A stretch of 64,000 nt of DNA from B10-G9 sp963712165 (GCA_963712165.1 CAVQGY010000001.1:565676-629675), one strand, 5' to 3'. Counted from the first letter of the stretch, positions 18,416-28,604 are shown. Notes: generated by a model not told the origin, from the sequence alone. Program-made: numbers and translations.

Positions 18416-19480
18416 TTACTTTTTTAGATGCCACTTAACCAACAGCCAGATCATCCCCTGGCGAAATTTCACATATTGGTCATTAAGCCAGTTCTCAACT
18501 CGCAGTGAGTAGTCCCTATAAATCGGCAAGCCATAACGTTTGGTCCTGTTCTCCCTGAACCATTTGATGTACATCGAATCAGATAAACCGGAAAAGGGGG
18601 TCAATCCCTCAATGGTTTCCCCTTCCCAGGTCTCTGTTGTTTCATATTTAAGGACTTTATCCTGGTGATCGAACCGCAGCCAATGGAATGCTGTCGAATT
18701 CATCAATCCACCTGCAAAATCTATTTCCAGCGCTACTTCCAGAGCGGGTTCTTTGGAAAAGTTTAATTGAACCGGACCGAAATTCCTGGGAGGAAAGAAC
18801 CAATTCCCCAAACTATAGACAATGGGCTTTCCACGGTATAATTCCGCTCCTTGCGGTATATGAGGATGCAAACCAATAATGGCATCCACGCCTTCATCGA
18901 TCAGTATCCTGGTCAGTTGTCTATCCGCCGGTTGAGGATAACCCTCTAGCTCATAATTCCAATGAATATAATAAATAACCGCAGATCCGGGGTCCATTCT
19001 TCTGAGTTCGCGAATAGTTCCTAGTAAATGATCAGGTTCGTAGGGATTTACACCAGGTCTTTGCGCGGTGGCGTATTGGCAGCCGATCACGTCCCAGCCA
19101 AAACCAAATAAATGTATTTTTCCTTGCAACAAAAATGGTTGTTTTGCTTCTGCCAGGTTACTTCCAGCCCCAAAATAGCCAATTCCGGCATCTGCCAGGG
19201 TCCTTTTTGTATATTCAAGCGAATTCCCATAATCAAAGATATGGTTATTTGACAGGCTAACCACATCAACCTGAAACGCTTTCAGGACTTCTATTACATC
19301 CGGAGAATTATAAAGCACTCTTTTGTCTTTCTTTTTGATCAGATCGATTTCACTTTCCGGTAGAATTGGGCCTTCCAGGTTGGCGATAACATGGTCTGCC
19401 TCCCGTAGGAAATCCAGTCCATCTACCCCATAGACATGCGGTTTTGACACGGAAATGTCTCCCAGAAATACTATGCGCAT
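18416..19480 (-). CDS. CapA-family metallophosphatase-like protein, copy 1
   Basis: A 354-residue protein with the CapA pattern: FLGDISVS at the N-terminus, ADHVIANLEGPI (about 29-40), SLSNNHIFDYG (about 96-106), YYIHWNYELEGYPQPADRQ, GLHPHIPQGAELYRGKPIVYSLGNWFF. This is the calcineurin-like fold named after the poly-gamma-glutamate capsule protein CapA. No CapB or CapC ligase is present, so it is not evidence for a polyglutamate capsule. A paralog lies at 23017-24153. No signal peptide, so probably cytoplasmic. Confidence 0.8.
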   Translation of the reverse strand: MRIVFLGDISVSKPHVYGVDGLDFLREADHVIANLEGPILPESEIDLIKKKDKRVLYNSPDVIEVLKAFQVDVVSLSNNHIFDYGNSLEYTKRTLADAGIGYFGAGSNLAEAKQPFLLQGKIHLFGFGWDVIGCQYATAQRPGVNPYEPDHLLGTIRELRRMDPGSAVIYYIHWNYELEGYPQPADRQLTRILIDEGVDAIIGLHPHIPQGAELYRGKPIVYSLGNWFFPPRNFGPVQLNFSKEPALEVALEIDFAGGLMNSTAFHWLRFDHQDKVLKYETTETWEGETIEGLTPFSGLSDSMYIKWFRENRTKRYGLPIYRDYSLRVENWLNDQYVKFRQGMIWLLVKWHLKK

Positions 19481-19535
19481 ATAAATCCTTTTCCCTGCAC
19501 CATCAAACCAGCTAATAATATTACTTGGAACTCAC

Positions 19536-20672
19536 TCAGCCAATCTCTTCAAATGCAGTCAATATTCCCTCAGCAATCTCATCCCAGGTTATAGCAAAGT
19601 GTTCAGCCAACCTGCGCCGACCGTTGGTAATTAATTGGTTCCTCAGCTCCCGATTGTCCTTCACCTGCTGGATTGCTGCAATAATGCTGTTCACATCCCG
19701 GGGGTCAAAATATAGAGCTGCCGAGCCGCAGATTTCCCTGGCAAAATCCAAATCACTAGTAAGGATTGGCATCTGATAATGCATGGCTTCCAGATATGTG
19801 CCGCTGAACGATTCCAGCCGGGTGGGCATGACCAAGCAATCACAGGACCGATAATAATCAGCCAATTGGGATTGTTGCAGAGAACCAACATTGATCACAC
19901 TGTCCTGAAGACCCTTCTCCTCAATCTCAGCCAGGAGCTTGCGAGCGTCTTTGTGCTGACCTTCCTCTATAGTAATCACCAATACCACGTCAGCCAACTC
20001 CTCCCGGTAGGTATCCATCAACTCTACAAGAATATCAAGTCCTTTATGCGCATAATACCGGGTGGCATAGAATAACTTATATTTGTTACCATAGGGCTTC
20101 AATACTGCTGGTATCGAATTCCTTATTGTGCCTAGATAATTCGAAATACCCTTGTAAGTGACCAGCGTCCTTCCATGGTAATTATATTTTTTCGAACAGC
20201 GCTTTTTCATGGTTAGGGTTTGGAAAATGACCAGGTCTGTCCTGGGCAGCTGGGCCCGAAATAGATAACGCAGGTATCTTAATTTTATCCTGGCGAACCA
20301 GTTGATCCACTCCATTTCCTCATTCTCATACATTAAGTGGCCATACTGAACGGATACGGCCTGACTGCAGGGAGGTCGTATCAATCCAAATCCACTCATC
20401 GTCCAAACCAAATCCGGTTTGAAATCCTGGAGATAGATATACCGTGTTATGACATTAAATATGGCTAGGTCCAGGTATCCAAATCGCCTTCTGTAATAGC
20501 GCACCTCCTCAACCCTGTCTTCTAAACCCAGATCCCTGTAATCCGGATCGTCCGGGACAACCAAGAAATAGGTATGCTGATCGTCTAACTGGAGAATGCT
20601 CATCAGCAGATTGATACAGGTAAACTTTCCTCCTCCTGCTCTCAATTGATGGGCAAAAACCAATATTTTCAC
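19536..20672 (-). CDS. GT4 glycosyltransferase
   Basis: A 378-residue retaining glycosyltransferase. The GTG start has a good ribosome site (GGAGAGAG about 7 nt upstream). N-domain MKILVFAHQLRAGGGKFTCINLL; C-domain KLFYATRYYAHKGLDILVELM and MPTRLESFSGTYLEAMHYQMPIL with the donor-binding Glu pair. Acceptor and donor cannot be assigned. Intact; lies in a GT-GT pair with the upstream gene. Confidence 0.82.
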   Translation of the reverse strand: MKILVFAHQLRAGGGKFTCINLLMSILQLDDQHTYFLVVPDDPDYRDLGLEDRVEEVRYYRRRFGYLDLAIFNVITRYIYLQDFKPDLVWTMSGFGLIRPPCSQAVSVQYGHLMYENEEMEWINWFARIKLRYLRYLFRAQLPRTDLVIFQTLTMKKRCSKKYNYHGRTLVTYKGISNYLGTIRNSIPAVLKPYGNKYKLFYATRYYAHKGLDILVELMDTYREELADVVLVITIEEGQHKDARKLLAEIEEKGLQDSVINVGSLQQSQLADYYRSCDCLVMPTRLESFSGTYLEAMHYQMPILTSDLDFAREICGSAALYFDPRDVNSIIAAIQQVKDNRELRNQLITNGRRRLAEHFAITWDEIAEGILTAFEEIG

Positions 20673-20734
20673 CTAAACTCTCTCCTTGTTACTGCTCGTC
20701 TTTTTAAACGGGTGAACTTTTGGAAATAATGCAA

Positions 20735-21832
20735 TCAATAAATGAGATCATGATAAAAATCTGTGTATCGATCGACCATACCTGGGATATCAATCTTGGA
20801 GACGAATAGTTGGGCTTCTTCACGCCGTTCTTTCCTCTCATTATTTGACCGGTTCATTTCCTGCACAATGCACCTAGAGATCTCCTCAACTGAACCGGGA
20901 GCAAACAACGGGACCAATAGCCGATCTCCAAACCAATACTCGTGAGTGGGAATTCTTGATGCAATTGCGGGAATTCCTGCTGCCAACGCCTCAAAAAGAA
21001 CATTCGACATGCCTTCCCGAAAGGAAGGAAGCACCAACAGATCACAAGCTTTCATGATTGCGTAAACATCTTCTTGATATCCCAGGAAAATAACTTTGTC
21101 ATCAATCCCAAGATCGCGTGTCTTTTTCTTTAAAAGGTCCTCAACGCGACCTCTCCCACAAATAACCAGCTTGAGTCCATTATATTCCCCGGAAAGCCTA
21201 CTCAAACCCTCAAGAAGGAGCGGAATATTCTTTTCAGGGGACAGCCGCCCTACAAACAGAAGCACGAAATCATTGGGATCAGACCTGAATCCATCTGGCA
21301 AAGCTGGATCTGCTTTGGAGATCGTATTAAATGGGATCCCATTAGGAATGAAGGAACCTTTCTTATGCTGGAAAAACTGCTGGAAAGGGAAGAACAAACT
21401 TCCGGAAGGCACATTGGACACCAAAGCGTCACAGCGCATATACACCAGCGCTTGCAGAATCCGATAAACACTATTTAACTTCACAGCACTACGATAGCTG
21501 GCAATGTAGATCGCCTTGCCATACAAGCGGGCCGGAAGGTAACTGTTCGCCAGCAGATTAGGAAGCCAATTATGGACAACATCTGGTTTCCAGGATATCA
21601 GAAGCTGGGTGATCTCACGATACTTGAAGTCATACTTACACTTCCTGTCCAGTTCAAAAATATCCCATCTGGAAGGTAAATCCTCAATTCCCTCAGCATT
21701 GAAACAGCATACAGCATGGGCTAACTTGGCTGGATCACTGTAATTTAACAGATAAGACAACTGCTGCTCTGCCCCGCCCCCCTTAAGACTGTGAATAAAA
21801 TGCATCACCCGAACGGGCTTATGATCGCTCAT
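20735..21832 (-). CDS. GT4 glycosyltransferase
   Basis: A 365-residue enzyme. It has the acceptor-side motif SLKGGGAEQQLSYLL (about 14-28), VVHNWLPNLLANSYLPARLYG, FVGRLSPEKNIPLLLEGL (about 188) and PSFREGMSNVLFEALAAGIP with the ExxxxxxxE pair near 275. Specificity unknown. Intact. Confidence 0.84.
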   Translation of the reverse strand: MSDHKPVRVMHFIHSLKGGGAEQQLSYLLNYSDPAKLAHAVCCFNAEGIEDLPSRWDIFELDRKCKYDFKYREITQLLISWKPDVVHNWLPNLLANSYLPARLYGKAIYIASYRSAVKLNSVYRILQALVYMRCDALVSNVPSGSLFFPFQQFFQHKKGSFIPNGIPFNTISKADPALPDGFRSDPNDFVLLFVGRLSPEKNIPLLLEGLSRLSGEYNGLKLVICGRGRVEDLLKKKTRDLGIDDKVIFLGYQEDVYAIMKACDLLVLPSFREGMSNVLFEALAAGIPAIASRIPTHEYWFGDRLLVPLFAPGSVEEISRCIVQEMNRSNNERKERREEAQLFVSKIDIPGMVDRYTDFYHDLIY

Positions 21833-21925
21833 CTAAGTTGCCTGCCATTGGTCCATGACCATCAAGGCATGAAAACCTGTCCGAATATCTATCATGATTG
21901 TCACACTAACTTCCACTTCGAACCG

Positions 21926-22981
21926 CTAGTAATCCAATTGCGGGGTTTTCAGGTCGGGAATTCCCAAGCCGTCCACCAGATGGAAATATTCAGGCCAGTA
22001 ATGCCCAGCATGCCAATTAAGGTCCCGGTCCCAATATCCTGGACAATCATAGACAGCCCGGGACATATAGGTATAACTAATTTCACAGAATTCCGGGTCC
22101 CCATCGCTGTTGAACAGGAAATCATAAGCCATGGACTGGAACCCCATTTCCCGGGATACCTGAAAAGCAATTTCCACACAGCGAAGGTCAATCTCATCTA
22201 TATCATAATTGATAAGACCGCTGCCTGAGGCGCGATAATCGTTGGGCCGGACCATCCTCCGAAAAGCAAAAGCGCGCTCGCCAATCACTGTGATGCGGGT
22301 GTCAAACTCATTCCCGGGCAGATACTGCTGGAAAAGAACATAATTTTTGTGTGGAATCCAGAAATGGTGGGGATCGAAACCCCGGATCCGCCGCACCATA
22401 ATTCCCACAAGGTGACGAATCTCAAGATGGGGGTTGAAATGTTTGAATCGCACCAAACCGGGAGTGATAGATCGTTGGGGGATGAGGCCTTTGCCAAAGA
22501 TCCGATTTATTAATTTTGAAGCGTGTTTTGGCGATTCAACGAGGATAACATTCATTGATCCAGCGCCAGCTCTTAGTTTATAGACCAGAGGATATTGTGC
22601 ATTTACCGCCCACTGATGGGCTTTCATTTTATCGTAGAAGACCCAGGACCTGGTCATCGGGAAACCGTGGGCCCTCATCAGGAAGTATTGTTTGACCTTG
22701 TCGTCATAATGCCAGGCTGTGGCCATGTTGGGATAGCAGGGGATCCCCAATTCCTTCTCCACCACGGGTAAGATATCCCGGGCTTGTTGCATGCTATAGT
22801 CATAATGCTGAAAACGCATGATAAAGAATGTCAGATCTCGCACCCTGTCCCAAAAACTCTCATCTTCGACTCTCAGACGGACCGAAGGGATCCCATTATG
22901 TGCCAGGATCTTTTCATACGTCTGCTGAACAGCCAGGTCCTCATCATTCAAGTCACGCATACTATAGATACCAACATTCAT
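21926..22981 (-). CDS. ATP-grasp ligase (RimK-like)
   Basis: A 351-residue ATP-grasp protein. YPLVYKLRAGAGSMNVILV (about 130-148) holds the ATP-binding Lys and the glycine-rich loop; LFQQYLPGNEFDTRITVIG and RRMVRPNDYRASGSG are RimK-like; the metal-binding end reads SMAYDFLFNSDGDPEFCEIS. These enzymes join a carboxylate to an amine through an acyl-phosphate. In a polysaccharide locus, next to CapA-like and CapK-like genes, it may link an amino acid to a uronic acid or amino sugar; that is inference. Intact. Confidence 0.78.
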   Translation of the reverse strand: MNVGIYSMRDLNDEDLAVQQTYEKILAHNGIPSVRLRVEDESFWDRVRDLTFFIMRFQHYDYSMQQARDILPVVEKELGIPCYPNMATAWHYDDKVKQYFLMRAHGFPMTRSWVFYDKMKAHQWAVNAQYPLVYKLRAGAGSMNVILVESPKHASKLINRIFGKGLIPQRSITPGLVRFKHFNPHLEIRHLVGIMVRRIRGFDPHHFWIPHKNYVLFQQYLPGNEFDTRITVIGERAFAFRRMVRPNDYRASGSGLINYDIDEIDLRCVEIAFQVSREMGFQSMAYDFLFNSDGDPEFCEISYTYMSRAVYDCPGYWDRDLNWHAGHYWPEYFHLVDGLGIPDLKTPQLDY

Positions 22982-23016
22982 AGATATAATCTCACTTTTC
23001 CAACATAATATAGCGC

Positions 23017-24153
23017 CTAATTAGGAACCTCACTTTCCAGGATTCTTAATAATACCTCCCGGTGTGATTCGCAACGGATCATATTCAGTCTGGCAAGCTG
23101 CGTTTTCTCAGGGTCTATCCATTTTATTAGACCAATTCTTTTTAAAAAACGCCTGATATGGGAAAACCTCCCAAACATAACATTAAAGTAATAGGTTTTT
23201 TGAGATTGGTAATATTCAATCCATTTTTCAGTAAGGTAGCCTTGATCATCTAAATACGATGATCTTTCCTCAAATTCAGCAAACCATTTTTTTTCATCCA
23301 TCTCACTCAGTTGTTCTATCCCCCCCCCATCAAGAGGTTGGGCAAAAGGAAGGAATTCCACTTTTTGATCATGATCATTTCCAAATGAAACTTTGATCAA
23401 GCAGCCGATTCGCCAAGAATCATAGGAAGAAGCCATGTCGAAGAGAAAATTACCCTGCCCATAAATTATCTGCGCCCCCATATAACTTTCTGCACACCCG
23501 GTAATATGCGAGTGTTGACATACAATGATGTCAGCACCTATCTCTACCAGGAACCTACAAGTCTTTTGAAGCCCCGGACGCGGGAAAGGGAAATGTTCGT
23601 TTCCCCCATGAATGAGCACAATTAATCGATCATATCGATGTCGATTGTTTTTGATATCCCGGGCAGCATTAATAACATTGAGAGGGTTTGCCCCTGCCTG
23701 GTGCTGCGATGCAATCCCGAATTCATGTTCAGCCGCAGCGTAGACACCAACACGCAGTCCATTAACATCAATTGAAATGATCTTTCCCGCCGTTTGAATA
23801 TTATCCCCCGCTCCAACGTAATCAATCCCTGATTTCGAAAGCAATTGAGTTGTAGATATTAATCCTTCCAAACCATAATCCATAATATGGTTATTTGCCA
23901 ATCCTATGGCATCTATACCTATCGCTTCCAATCCATTTATACAATCAGATGGAACAGCTAAATTCGGTCCAGATTTTAACTTTGGCGTTGCGGAATCAAC
24001 TAATGGGCATTCCAAGTTGGCGACGATTAAATCAGCGTTATCAAATACTGATTTAAAACCCCTGAGCAACTGCGGGGCATCACCTCTTTGGAATAACTCA
24101 GTATTATTTCCGATAGGGCAAATATCACCAGCAATGATAATTTCTGTTTCCAA
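23017..24153 (-). CDS. CapA-family metallophosphatase-like protein, copy 2
   Basis: A 378-residue paralog of the gene at 18416-19480: IIIAGDICPIG, LIVANLECPLV, GLANNHIMDYG, VLIHGGNEHFPFPRPGLQ, VCQHSHITGCAESYMGAQIIYGQGNFLFD. The start is TTG, supported by the ribosome site GAGGTG 7 nt upstream. It directly precedes the ATP-grasp gene. Two CapA-like proteins in one locus suggest two related but separate steps. Confidence 0.8.
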   Translation of the reverse strand: METEIIIAGDICPIGNNTELFQRGDAPQLLRGFKSVFDNADLIVANLECPLVDSATPKLKSGPNLAVPSDCINGLEAIGIDAIGLANNHIMDYGLEGLISTTQLLSKSGIDYVGAGDNIQTAGKIISIDVNGLRVGVYAAAEHEFGIASQHQAGANPLNVINAARDIKNNRHRYDRLIVLIHGGNEHFPFPRPGLQKTCRFLVEIGADIIVCQHSHITGCAESYMGAQIIYGQGNFLFDMASSYDSWRIGCLIKVSFGNDHDQKVEFLPFAQPLDGGGIEQLSEMDEKKWFAEFEERSSYLDDQGYLTEKWIEYYQSQKTYYFNVMFGRFSHIRRFLKRIGLIKWIDPEKTQLARLNMIRCESHREVLLRILESEVPN

Positions 24154-24174
24154 AACACACCTCGATAGAATAAT

Positions 24175-25689
24175 CTAGGTTAATATGCTTTTTAGCTTTG
24201 TTTGAATCGAGAGTAAGATATCCATACCCTGTTTGCGTTCATTTTTTGTGGTAAATACAAAGTAGAAAACACTCAGATAAACAATCACAGTGATTATCGA
24301 AAGAAAGAGAGTGGCTATCAGTCCTTGATAATGATTCGCGAGCCAGTATGCTATTGGATAGATAATCAAAACCGGGAGCAGGGTCTCTCCATAACATTTG
24401 ACCAGCAATTCTTTGAGATTGTAATTGAGAACTTTCGCCCCAAAATATAAGTGAAAGAACCCACAAAGAAAATAACCCATTGCTAATCCAAGTGACACGG
24501 CAATATATGGATCTCCTAATATCGTCTGAATAAAAAGGATCAATCCTAAGGGGACCAGGATCAAGCCAATTATATAAATACCCAGGACCTTTTTCTGCTC
24601 ATCCATACCCTTTAGCATTTGATGGGCAGTTGATGTGCTTAGCATACACGACGTTCCGAGAAATAGGATCAGCGTATAGGGTGTCAAGAAAGCATATTCT
24701 TGCCCGACCCATAGAACCAAAAGGTGCCGCATAAGTAATCCTGCAGCTGGAAACCCAGCAATAAGAATGATATTGGTGTAGCGAATGCCGGATTTTAATA
24801 TCTTCTGTAGTGCCTGCTGATCTCCCTTAGCTTCATAGGCACTTGTTGCCGGCATGATCGTGATTGTGATTGCTTGGATAATTTGGGAAAGCAGGGTTCC
24901 TGGCATAAGCATGATCGCCAGGTGAGCCACAAAATTGCTGGAAATCAATTGTCCCATTAACCAGCGCACTCCGGTTGAGTTCACCGCCAAGCTGGCCGAG
25001 ATCAATACTGTCAATCCCCCAAAAGAGGCGATTAACAGAAACGTCTTCCTGTCAAAAAACTTCAGCCGATTTCGCAAGCCAGGAACCAGTCTATAGGCAA
25101 ATGGTACCTGGCCGAGCCTGGAAAAGAACAGCAGCCCGGCCATGATAATGATCAATGACAGCAAACTGGGGCTGCTGACCTTAAACCAGATGAATACCGC
25201 CAGCAGGCTTAAATATTTCCATAATGTTTCCGCGATGGCGCCGATGTAATAGCGCTGCCGGGATTGAATGACTGCCGTAAATGGTGTCAGGGGGAATATG
25301 AACAATACCATCAGGCTGACCACGATCAGTGAGGTGCCCAGCTGACTGGAAGATCTGCTGTAAAAGAAGCTCACCAGCAGGATTCCCAGGCAGGTCACTA
25401 CGCCCAGCAGCAGGGAATAAACAAAGCTGGAGCTGACAACCTGGTTGACTTTCTTCATCTCATCTCTGGCGAGGAATGCAGCCCCATATTTGACGACGCC
25501 AGACTGCAGGGAGCGATGCAGGGCCTCGATTGAAGTCATCAGTGACCACACCAGGGTATAGTCACCGTATCCGGTCTCTCCAATCGTCCGGATCAAAAAG
25601 GGCACCAGGATCAATTGGGGAATAAGACGCAAAATCTGGGCGGCCCACATCACCACAGCGTTTGAAAAAATCAATCTGGACTGACGCAA
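24175..25689 (-). CDS. polysaccharide flippase (Wzx/MATE type)
   Basis: A 504-residue protein with about 12-14 hydrophobic helices, starting MRQSRLIFSNAVVMWAAQIL and containing the N-terminal flippase pattern PQLILVPFLIRTIGETGYGDYTLVWSL. It would move undecaprenyl-linked repeat units across the membrane. It is intact, in contrast to the broken flippase at 27117-28598; a third flippase is at 52381-53745. Followed by copy 2 of the CapA-like gene after 21 nt. Confidence 0.85.
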   Translation of the reverse strand: MRQSRLIFSNAVVMWAAQILRLIPQLILVPFLIRTIGETGYGDYTLVWSLMTSIEALHRSLQSGVVKYGAAFLARDEMKKVNQVVSSSFVYSLLLGVVTCLGILLVSFFYSRSSSQLGTSLIVVSLMVLFIFPLTPFTAVIQSRQRYYIGAIAETLWKYLSLLAVFIWFKVSSPSLLSLIIIMAGLLFFSRLGQVPFAYRLVPGLRNRLKFFDRKTFLLIASFGGLTVLISASLAVNSTGVRWLMGQLISSNFVAHLAIMLMPGTLLSQIIQAITITIMPATSAYEAKGDQQALQKILKSGIRYTNIILIAGFPAAGLLMRHLLVLWVGQEYAFLTPYTLILFLGTSCMLSTSTAHQMLKGMDEQKKVLGIYIIGLILVPLGLILFIQTILGDPYIAVSLGLAMGYFLCGFFHLYFGAKVLNYNLKELLVKCYGETLLPVLIIYPIAYWLANHYQGLIATLFLSIITVIVYLSVFYFVFTTKNERKQGMDILLSIQTKLKSILT

Positions 25690-25704
25690 AAGATGCCTCC
25701 CAAA

Positions 25705-25782
25705 CTACTTTACTGATAATCGTCTCAAGTTGTCAACAATCTGGCGAGCTGCAGTCCCGTCGCCGTAAGGAAGTTCATGTCG
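25705..25782 (-). pseudogene. 3' stub of a UDP-GlcNAc 2-epimerase (WecB) gene
   Basis: Between the GT stop at 25785 and the flippase start at 25689, the minus strand reads PYGDGTAARQIVDNLRRLSVK and a stop (TAG at 25705-25707). This is the conserved C-terminus of WecB-type epimerases (compare NPYGDGNAAEYIIKRII in the gene at 32201). No start or upstream part remains, so it is a leftover of a lost gene. Confidence 0.6.
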
Positions 25783-25784
25783 TA

Positions 25785-26945
25785 TTACACGCCCTCTTGT
25801 AAGAGGTCTGCATAAAATTTCAATAATTTTTCTTCCTCATTTTCCCAGTTGAATTTCTTTAAGACAGCCTGTCTTCCCCTTTCTCCCATAGCTTTTCTTT
25901 TTTGCTCATTCTCACAGAGTTCCTTGATAGCTGTCGCAATCTCATCCGGGTTGGATGTGTCGACCAATATGCCACATTTTTCATTAACAATTATTGGACG
26001 AAGTTCCACGGCAAATCGCGGAATAATGACCGGCAGTCCAGCTAACATATAATCAAACATTTTATGAGGTAAGGCATACTCATGGTTTTTAATGCCGGGT
26101 TGAAAAAGGATCAAACCAATATCTGCCAGTGTAACACGTTGAAAGGCATCTTTAAATGACATCCAGGATTCAAAAATGAACATGTCGCTTATTCCATATC
26201 GATCAATGCTTGAAATAAATTCTTGTCGGCTGTTATCATTAAATGCGCCCACTATATGGATCTTTACATCCAATTCTTCAAGTTGTTTCACAGCTGATAT
26301 TAACTGAGGCCATCCTCTTTTTTTGCTGATCAAACCCATGTGAATTGCCGTTATTGAATTTTCATTAGATTTTCTGTGAACAGGCTCTACTTCTTCCAGT
26401 TCTTTGACAACAGTGTAATTATAGACAAATGCACTGTTTATATCCTCGGGAAAATCATCAGCTACTGATTTCTTAGCAAATACAATTCCATCAGTGATCC
26501 GCGATAAGAATCTAAACAAAAACCGAACGACTTTCGATATGGCTACATGAAGGTACGGAGGAAAATAGTTTTCTGCAACTCTGCTCGGATAATGCTCATG
26601 AACATCGAAAACAACCTTTCTCTTTGTGAACAACTTCAACAACAGCCCCACAATCCAGGAATCAGGTTCATTACAATGGTAACAATCAGTTTCTACATCA
26701 AGTGCTAGAAAAAATAATCGAGGGAGATTAAACACGCGTTCTATAATTTTGTTGCTTGATACTTTATATGTTCTGATTTGAACACCATTTACGTTTTTCA
26801 ATTGATTCGCGCTTCCAGGCGCAATATGAGTAACACCATATCCTGCATTAGATAAAGAGCGTGCTTCCTTGCGAAATACGCGCTTATCAAACGGAGGGTG
26901 TTTTAGAGAAAGAAAACAAATCGATTTACTTGATGATTCGATCAT
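25785..26945 (-). CDS. GT4-like glycosyltransferase
   Basis: About 386 residues from ATG 26945 (an in-frame TTG lies 12 nt upstream). N-terminus SICFLSLKHPPFDKRVFRKE is typical of a GT4 subgroup; YHCNEPDSWIVGLLL and VVFDVHEHYPSRV (about 90-130) recur almost word for word in the gene at 44122-45294, so the two are paralogs. The C-domain has YALPHKMFDYMLAGLPVIIP and the Glu-rich tail. Specificity unknown. The base composition is AT-rich relative to the flanks of the locus. Confidence 0.8.
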   Translation of the reverse strand: MIESSSKSICFLSLKHPPFDKRVFRKEARSLSNAGYGVTHIAPGSANQLKNVNGVQIRTYKVSSNKIIERVFNLPRLFFLALDVETDCYHCNEPDSWIVGLLLKLFTKRKVVFDVHEHYPSRVAENYFPPYLHVAISKVVRFLFRFLSRITDGIVFAKKSVADDFPEDINSAFVYNYTVVKELEEVEPVHRKSNENSITAIHMGLISKKRGWPQLISAVKQLEELDVKIHIVGAFNDNSRQEFISSIDRYGISDMFIFESWMSFKDAFQRVTLADIGLILFQPGIKNHEYALPHKMFDYMLAGLPVIIPRFAVELRPIIVNEKCGILVDTSNPDEIATAIKELCENEQKRKAMGERGRQAVLKKFNWENEEEKLLKFYADLLQEGV

Positions 26946-27116
26946 ATATCTACACAAAATGAGTTATAGGTAGAAAAAAAGGCCCGCCCAAGCCGATGAG
27001 AAAATCTACATTCATTAATTCAATCCGCAAAGATTAGGGGCACAATAGTATTTTTTGGAATTTTAGAATTATCCGAAAATTATTCATGATCATTTCTCTA
27101 TTGTCTCATTTGAATA

Positions 27117-28598
27117 CTAATTTTCTCCATGGCTTAAAGACCTTCTTAATATGTCAGAAATATTGGATGGGTAGAATTTAAATATAAGAAGAATGATAGG
27201 CAATAAACTCCAAAAGATAAAAACAGTTTAATTAGATTGGGACCGATGGTTAAGATCTATTAGTTAGAACCAGAAATGAAGAAACTAGCAACAATACAAG
27301 GAAATCAATAATAATCTTTTTACTAAATTCGGGTTTCAGCCTAATAACGGTAATGATTGCTATGCATACAGGTAACTCAAAAGTATTGAAGGATATATAA
27401 CTAATTCTTCTCCTATATATGTCCGTAGCACAAAAAAGGATACTATCTGCACAAAAATCCCAACAGACAACGTAAGCAAATTATAGGGAGTAGTCCAATT
27501 CATTTCAACTATACCCTTCATTGAATGAAAAATGGTAAATGGAACAATCGCCCAGATAAGGAAAGAAAAACCTCCTCTAACACCTGTTACCACCGTAGGA
27601 TCTTGTAGCCATATACTAATAAGGAAATCTGACCATAAAAACAGAAATGCAGTAGCTATGATCGATAAGAATAATACAATTTGAAAGTAAAGACTTACAC
27701 CAGTATCTAGCATTTTTGGTTTTTCGGAACCAACATATCTTGCTGTAAAAGTTGAAGCGATTTCCATAACTGGCTTAATCATTGTTTGAATTATTCGCAA
27801 GAGTAGATAGTGCAATAATCAAGTAACCAGATTGATCAACTCTATCCCGAATTAACCAGGGTCCGATCAACAAGATCAACATGTCCATTGTTGAAATAAT
27901 CGCTCTCGGGAAACCGAAACTTAATAATGTTTTTCCTGTACGACTATCTCCTTTACTGAAGTTGATATGCTCTTCCCCAAAGAGGAACACGTAAATGATC
28001 AGCGCGATCAAAGAAAAAAACGATGATTGACAATGCGTGAATCGTCATTATGGTAACTGTACATCTTGCGTCTTTCCAAAAATGGTCAGTGCCAAAACCA
28101 GAAATCCGCTAGCATTTATTGTCTCGAAAATATTGGCTGGGATTATTTTTCTCTCATGCTATTAACGTCGATCTTAGGAAATAATTACAGTACTAAAGAC
28201 CAAGAAAAGATAATTGTCCAAAATAGAATGACTACATTATTTTCGATATTGGGAAATACAAAATCAGCCAATCTGTTTTTAGACAAGAAGAACGTGGTGA
28301 CAGTGATGAATCCAACAATAATCCAAATAAGTAAACAAATAAGAATGTATTGCATTTTCCTTGTGTTATCGCTCAGATCAATTGACACATATCTCGTAAG
28401 GCTCTTTGAAAGACCTAACTGCAGAAAATTCGCCAAAGTGCTGCCAATCCTTCGGGAGAAGAGAAAAACGCCAAGCGCAATAGAAGTAAAGACAATTGAC
28501 GCATATCGAATAGCCCATATTAATGTAATGGCTCCGATTAAGGAAAAAGCGATATTATAGAAAACCTCAAAAAGGATTTTGTTTTGTTCTTTATTCAT
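27117..28598 (-). pseudogene. flippase (Wzx-like) broken by many indels
   Basis: The N-terminus (MNKEQNKILFEVFYNIAFSL, ALGVFLFSRRIGSTLANFLQLGLSKS) is open from 28598 to 28185. After that, pieces of the same protein appear in changing frames: IPANIFETINASGFLVLALTI, IALIIYVFLFGEEHINF, GKTLLSFGFPRAIISTMDML, MEIASTFTARYVGS, IVLFLSIIATAFLFLW, KPEFSKKIIIDFLVLLLVSS, and a last piece ending LRRSLSHGEN at 27117. At least six frame changes are needed; one falls at a run of seven A (28014-28020). The reassembled length (about 490) fits a flippase. The region is AT-rich. It is either a real pseudogene or a poorly read stretch; the intact genes on both sides favour a pseudogene slightly. Confidence 0.7.
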
Positions 28599-28604
28599 TT
28601 CCTA

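Noticed and set aside
18416..24153. Poly-gamma-glutamate capsule operon
   Set aside because: Only CapA-like proteins are present; the CapB ligase and CapC are missing, and the neighbours are sugar enzymes.
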